In this document: in pieces, positions 5,533-8,136 of the stretch
Numbering within the stretch: the stretch's first letter is position 1
Layout of the letters: every line of letters starts with the position of its first letter
NCBI GenBank assembly: GCA_018399295.1
Contig: JAGYOO010000049.1
Span: 1 to 8,136, forward strand
Source of the DNA: Candidatus Omnitrophota bacterium
Lineage (GTDB): Bacteria > Omnitrophota > Gorgyraeia > B26-G9
Length of the DNA stretch: 8,136 bases
Reading direction: 5' to 3'
Notes under the pieces: model-generated
Database searches by the model: none
What the model was told of the DNA's origin: nothing
Seen by the model: only the letters and a program-made list of their open reading frames with translations
Made by a program: the position numbers and the translations under genes

Positions 5533-6476
5533 TACTTGTTTACCTTCTTCACGGACATCATACGATCCAGTGATTTTCTGGCCTTCTTCCTGATCCTGTC
5601 GTTGACCTTTACTTCATGGACCATATTTTCCAGACTATGCGCTATCCATCCCAGCGTGGTCAATTTCATATCCGCGCAGACGAAATGTTCACTGGGCGAG
5701 AAAAATTTCTTATTCGGATTCTCCCGCCTCAGGCGAAAGATCATCCCCTTTTCAGTCCCCACGATAAACTCATGAGCCGGAGATTTACGAACGAACTCAA
5801 GCATCCCGCTGGTGGAACCAATGTAATCCGTAAGAGCCAGCAGCCGCGGCGGACATTCCGGATGTGCCATCAGCAAAGCCTCAGGATGTTCTTTTTTAGC
5901 CTGGATTATCTCTTCGTCGGATATTCTCATATGGGTCGGACAATAACCTTCTCCGGCAAATATCTTCTTATGCGGAAGCTGGGTCTGAATATAATCGGCC
6001 AGGTTCCGGTCGGGGACAAATATAATCTCCTTTTCCGACAGCGAACGGACAACCTCCACGGCGTTGCTAGAGGTGCAACAGATATCGCTTTCCGCTTTCA
6101 CCTGAGCGGATGAATTCACATAACAGACCACCGGTGCCCCGGGATACCGCGACTTCAAATCGCGGAGTTTTTTCACGTTGATCATATCAGCCATCGGACA
6201 CCCGGCCTCTTTGACTGGCAGAAGAATAGTTTTCTCGGGATTCAGAATCGAAGCAGTCTCCGCCATGAAATGCACTCCGCAAAACACGACGATCTTGGCA
6301 TCGATCTCGGTAACCGCTCGACTCAGCTCCAGAGAATCGCCGAGAAAATCAGCTATCTCCTGAACCTCCGGACGCTCATAGTTATGCGCAAGAATCACGG
6401 CCTGCTTTTCCTGCTTAAGCTGTTTTATTTTACGGCGAAGTTCCCGCTGATAATCCTTATCTTCAATCCTAGACAT
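5532..6476 (-). CDS. nadA: Quinolinate synthase
   Basis: This 314-aa [4Fe-4S] enzyme condenses iminoaspartate with dihydroxyacetone phosphate to quinolinate, the second step of de novo NAD synthesis. The three cluster cysteines are present: C66 in [12 protein letters not shown]179 in GEGYCPTH and C267 in [15 protein letters not shown]. The early LAHNY motif (H31) and [11 protein letters not shown] also match the family. The length fits the short NadA type. Start choice is uncertain: ATG 6476 overlaps the panD stop by 8 nt but has a weak ribosome site, while a GTG at 6488 (318 aa) has AAAGGA 7 nt upstream. Further upstream extensions run into panD and are rejected. The oxygen-sensitive cluster and the NadX partner suit an anaerobic cell. 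Confidence 0.95.
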   Translation of the reverse strand: MSRIEDKDYQRELRRKIKQLKQEKQAVILAHNYERPEVQEIADFLGDSLELSRAVTEIDAKIVVFCGVHFMAETASILNPEKTILLPVKEAGCPMADMINVKKLRDLKSRYPGAPVVCYVNSSAQVKAESDICCTSSNAVEVVRSLSEKEIIFVPDRNLADYIQTQLPHKKIFAGEGYCPTHMRISDEEIIQAKKEHPEALLMAHPECPPRLLALTDYIGSTSGMLEFVRKSPAHEFIVGTEKGMIFRLRRENPNKKFFSPSEHFVCADMKLTTLGWIAHSLENMVHEVKVNDRIRKKARKSLDRMMSVKKVNK

Positions 6477-6849
6477 TTTTCCGACCACGGTTATTTCCTT
6501 TAATTCGGTTCTTATCGTTAACAAACACCATCTTCGGCTCATAGGCCGCCGCCTCGCTTGACTCTAACAGACAATAGGAGATTATTATCACCTTATCCCC
6601 GGGCTCGGCCAAACGGGCCGCCGCGCCGTTCATGCAGACAATCCCCGTACCCGGTTCCCCTTCCACAACATACGTCTCCAACCGCGTGCCGTTATTCAGA
6701 TTGACAACCTGCACCCGTTCATTCGGAAAGATATCCGCGGCCTCGATCAACTTTCGATCGATAGTTATGCTACCCATGTAATTCAAATTAGCATCTGTAA
6801 TCGTTGCCCGATGAATCTTAGACTTGCAAATTATCCGCTGCATGACCAT
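6469..6849 (-). CDS. panD: Aspartate 1-decarboxylase proenzyme
   Basis: This 126-aa pyruvoyl enzyme decarboxylates L-aspartate to beta-alanine for pantothenate. The self-cleavage site is NYMGSITID, between G26 and S27, where Ser becomes the pyruvoyl group. Conserved K11, H13, R56 and Y60 correspond to E. coli K9, H11, R54 and Y58. Counting from the second ATG (6843) gives the classical Gly24-Ser25 numbering, but AAGGG lies 8 nt from the first ATG and 14 nt from the second, so the first is chosen. The C-terminus is basic ([11 protein letters not shown]), slightly beyond the catalytic core. It lies 1 nt after panC and overlaps nadA, which places beta-alanine production directly beside the PanC step that uses it. 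Confidence 0.96.
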   Translation of the reverse strand: MVMQRIICKSKIHRATITDANLNYMGSITIDRKLIEAADIFPNERVQVVNLNNGTRLETYVVEGEPGTGIVCMNGAAARLAEPGDKVIIISYCLLESSEAAAYEPKMVFVNDKNRIKGNNRGRKNV

Positions 6850-6850
6850 G

Positions 6851-7699
6851 TCAGTTTCCCTTAACGATTAAATTGTCAATTAATCTAGTTTTACCGATAA
6901 AAACCGCCAGCGCTACCAGAACATCTCCAACTACTTTCGTTTTCGGTTCAAGCGTCAGTGGATCCGAAATTTGAATGTAGTCTATTTTAGCAGACTTACG
7001 CGTTGTAATCAATTGTCCCATAACCTTTTTAATCTTTTCCGAATTCCGTGTCCCTTCCCGGATCAGACGCCGGGCCAGTCTCAGAGACTCGATAAGCACC
7101 CGAGCCTGTCGACGTTCCTCCTCATTCAGATACGCGTTACGGGAACTCATTGCCAGGCCGTCCGCTTCCCGGATCGTTGGCAGCAATCGGATCTTCAACG
7201 GAAAATTAAGATCATTGACCATCCGGGAAATCACCCGAGCCTGCTGATAATCTTTATTCCCAAAATAGGCGCGGTCCGGACCCACGATATTAAACAGCTT
7301 TCCGACTACCGTAGTCACCCCGCGAAAATGCCCAGGCCGGCGGACCCCGCATAAATAATCCGGCAGCTTTTCCACCTCAATAAAACTCAGCATTCTTTCC
7401 GGATACATCTGCTTGTCCGATGGGGCAAACACCACATCAGCCCCCGCGGCCGCTGCCAGCTTCAGATCCCGCTTTAAATCGCGCGGATAGCGCTGCAAAT
7501 CCTCCCCCGGACCGAACTGGAGAGGATTCACGTAGATACTTACCACAGTCACATCACATTCACTGGCAGAACTTCGGATAAGTGAGAGATGGCCATCGTG
7601 CAAATACCCCATAGTCGGCACAAATCCGATCTTCTTCCCAGTTTGCCGCAATTCGTCACCGATCCGGCGCATCTGCCGGGGCGATTTCACCAGTTTCAT
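6851..7699 (-). CDS. panC: Pantothenate synthetase (pantoate--beta-alanine ligase)
   Basis: This 282-aa cytoplasmic enzyme joins pantoate and beta-alanine with ATP to form pantothenate, the precursor of coenzyme A. The nucleotidyltransferase fold shows [10 protein letters not shown] (28-37, HIGH-type H34/H37), [11 protein letters not shown] (58-67), FGNKDYQQ (146-153) and MSSRN (184-188, the KMSKS-like loop). The ATG at 7699 is chosen because [10 protein letters not shown] then puts FVPTMG at residue 26, as in other PanC proteins. An ATG three codons upstream (7708) is possible, but AAAGGA lies only 2 nt from it, against 11 nt from the chosen start. The first 44 nt overlap the PspC-domain gene. 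Pantoate would come from PanB and a reductase encoded elsewhere. Confidence 0.96.
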   Translation of the reverse strand: MKLVKSPRQMRRIGDELRQTGKKIGFVPTMGYLHDGHLSLIRSSASECDVTVVSIYVNPLQFGPGEDLQRYPRDLKRDLKLAAAAGADVVFAPSDKQMYPERMLSFIEVEKLPDYLCGVRRPGHFRGVTTVVGKLFNIVGPDRAYFGNKDYQQARVISRMVNDLNFPLKIRLLPTIREADGLAMSSRNAYLNEEERRQARVLIESLRLARRLIREGTRNSEKIKKVMGQLITTRKSAKIDYIQISDPLTLEPKTKVVGDVLVALAVFIGKTRLIDNLIVKGN

Positions 7700-7895
7700 G
7701 TTCAACATATTCCTTTACTTCCGGCTTCATCATCCGGCAGAAAACCCAATACAGAGGCAGCCCCAGGCCCCAGAGAAGCGATAGGGCGACAAAGCCGGCA
7801 CGGAATACTCCGGGGTCAATCCTGAACCTGCGACCTAATCCGGCGCACACTCCCGCCAGCCGGCGGTCTTCACGCGCGCGTAACATTCTGTCCAT
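7656..7895 (-). CDS. Small PspC-domain membrane protein
   Basis: This 79-aa protein matches the PspC domain: basic start [17 protein letters not shown] (5-21), then FRIDPGVFR (24-32), a hydrophobic helix of about 20 residues (about 34-53), and a short charged tail. PspC-type proteins are inner-membrane components linked to envelope stress, but single small ones are widespread and mostly uncharacterised. ATG 7895 is chosen, with AGGG 8 nt upstream; a TTG one codon earlier is less likely. It overlaps folK by 26 nt upstream and panC by 44 nt downstream, so its tail (residues 65-79) is encoded in DNA also used by panC. It has no evident biochemical link to its cofactor neighbours; co-regulation may be incidental. 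Confidence 0.85.
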   Translation of the reverse strand: MDRMLRAREDRRLAGVCAGLGRRFRIDPGVFRAGFVALSLLWGLGLPLYWVFCRMMKPEVKEYVEHETGEIAPADAPDR

Positions 7896-8136
7896 CAAAC
7901 TTTCCCTGTTTCAGCCGGGATACGGTTTTTTTCAGAACCGGGTGAATCAGCCCTGGTGCCAGCTCAGACAACGGTTCCAGGACAAACAAGCGTTCATGCA
8001 TCCGGGGATGCGGCACGCTCAATCCCGGTCTATTCACTGCCTTATTCCCATACAACAGAATATCAATATCGATCAGCCGCGGACCCCAGCGTTCACCATC
8101 CGGCTTTCGGCCCATCCGGGTCTCAAGCGCCTTTAT
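7870..8136 (-). CDS. folK: HPPK (2-amino-4-hydroxy-6-hydroxymethyldihydropteridine diphosphokinase), 5'-truncated by window edge
   Basis: These are the C-terminal 88 residues of FolK, which transfers pyrophosphate from ATP to 6-hydroxymethyl-dihydropterin in folate synthesis. The reading frame is open to the window edge. The visible part contains the signature [15 protein letters not shown] (16-30), whose W17, R20, D23 and D25 correspond to E. coli W89, R92, D95 and D97 (the two Asp bind Mg2+). [20 protein letters not shown] follows at about 39-58. The internal ATG at 8115 is not the start, because the upstream codons (IKALETR) continue the family alignment. About half the usual 155-175 aa is missing. 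Its stop overlaps the PspC-domain gene by 26 nt, making it the most upstream visible gene of the cofactor operon. Confidence 0.93.
   Translation of the reverse strand: MKALETRMGRKPDGERWGPRLIDIDILLYGNKAVNRPGLSVPHPRMHERLFVLEPLSELAPGLIHPVLKKTVSRLKQGKFDGQNVTRA

Noticed and set aside
6477..6542. Longer nadA beginning at 6542 (336 aa)
   Set aside because: The extra N-terminus is the panD C-terminal coding region read out of frame, has no family match, and better starts exist at 6488 or 6476.
8095..8115. Internal ATG at 8115 as the folK start
   Set aside because: Upstream codons stay open to the window edge and continue the HPPK alignment, and most of the N-terminal half of the enzyme would be missing; the gene is cut by the window.
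1..8136. Mobile elements, CRISPR arrays or defence genes
   Set aside because: No transposase or integrase frames, no terminal inverted repeats and no regularly spaced direct repeats are visible; all sizeable frames are housekeeping or small chromosomal genes.

Overview
All genes in this 8.1 kb window lie on the minus strand, packed with gaps of a few bases or with overlaps. This is ordinary bacterial chromosome: no transposase, integrase, phage gene or CRISPR array is visible. Clear Shine-Dalgarno sequences, CCA-encoding tRNA genes, a consensus sigma70-type promoter and a mid-range base composition indicate a bacterium. The gene set (aspartate dehydrogenase NadX beside NadA, a small duplicated GYLYxxDKxGDVSR protein, a Lys/Glu-rich protein with a CxxC/CxxxC tail, RmuC, PilZ) resembles genomes of uncultured, probably anaerobic lineages such as Omnitrophota. 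That placement is an impression and cannot be settled from this window.

Reading in the direction of transcription (high to low coordinates), the first block (8136-4726) is a cofactor operon: folK (5' end outside the window), a small PspC-domain membrane protein, panC, panD, nadA and nadX. All five junctions overlap or have a 1-nt gap, so translational coupling is likely. The block covers a folate step, the last step of pantothenate synthesis with its beta-alanine supply, and the first two steps of de novo NAD synthesis. PanD and NadX both consume L-aspartate. panB, nadC and nadB are not in the window.

The 244-nt gap 4482-4725 holds a terminator-like nested hairpin followed by a U-rich tract, then a second nested hairpin with a mutually exclusive alternative pairing. 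After these comes a very strong ribosome binding site for a 76-aa basic protein built of two near-identical repeats. A 13-bp GAAA-capped hairpin follows that gene.

The second block (4165-342) is a likely five-gene operon: M20-family metallopeptidase, Lys/Glu-rich zinc-ribbon (TRASH-like) protein, rmuC, PilZ-domain protein and WrbA-like flavodoxin. Its first gene has no Shine-Dalgarno sequence, and a TATAAT box sits almost on its start codon. The window ends with a separate tRNA unit: a TTGACC-17-TATAAT promoter driving tRNA-Lys(CUU) and tRNA-Leu(UAG).

No unmistakable new system is present. The items most worth a second look are the duplicated 76-aa protein with its structured leader, and the Lys/Glu-rich TRASH-like protein.
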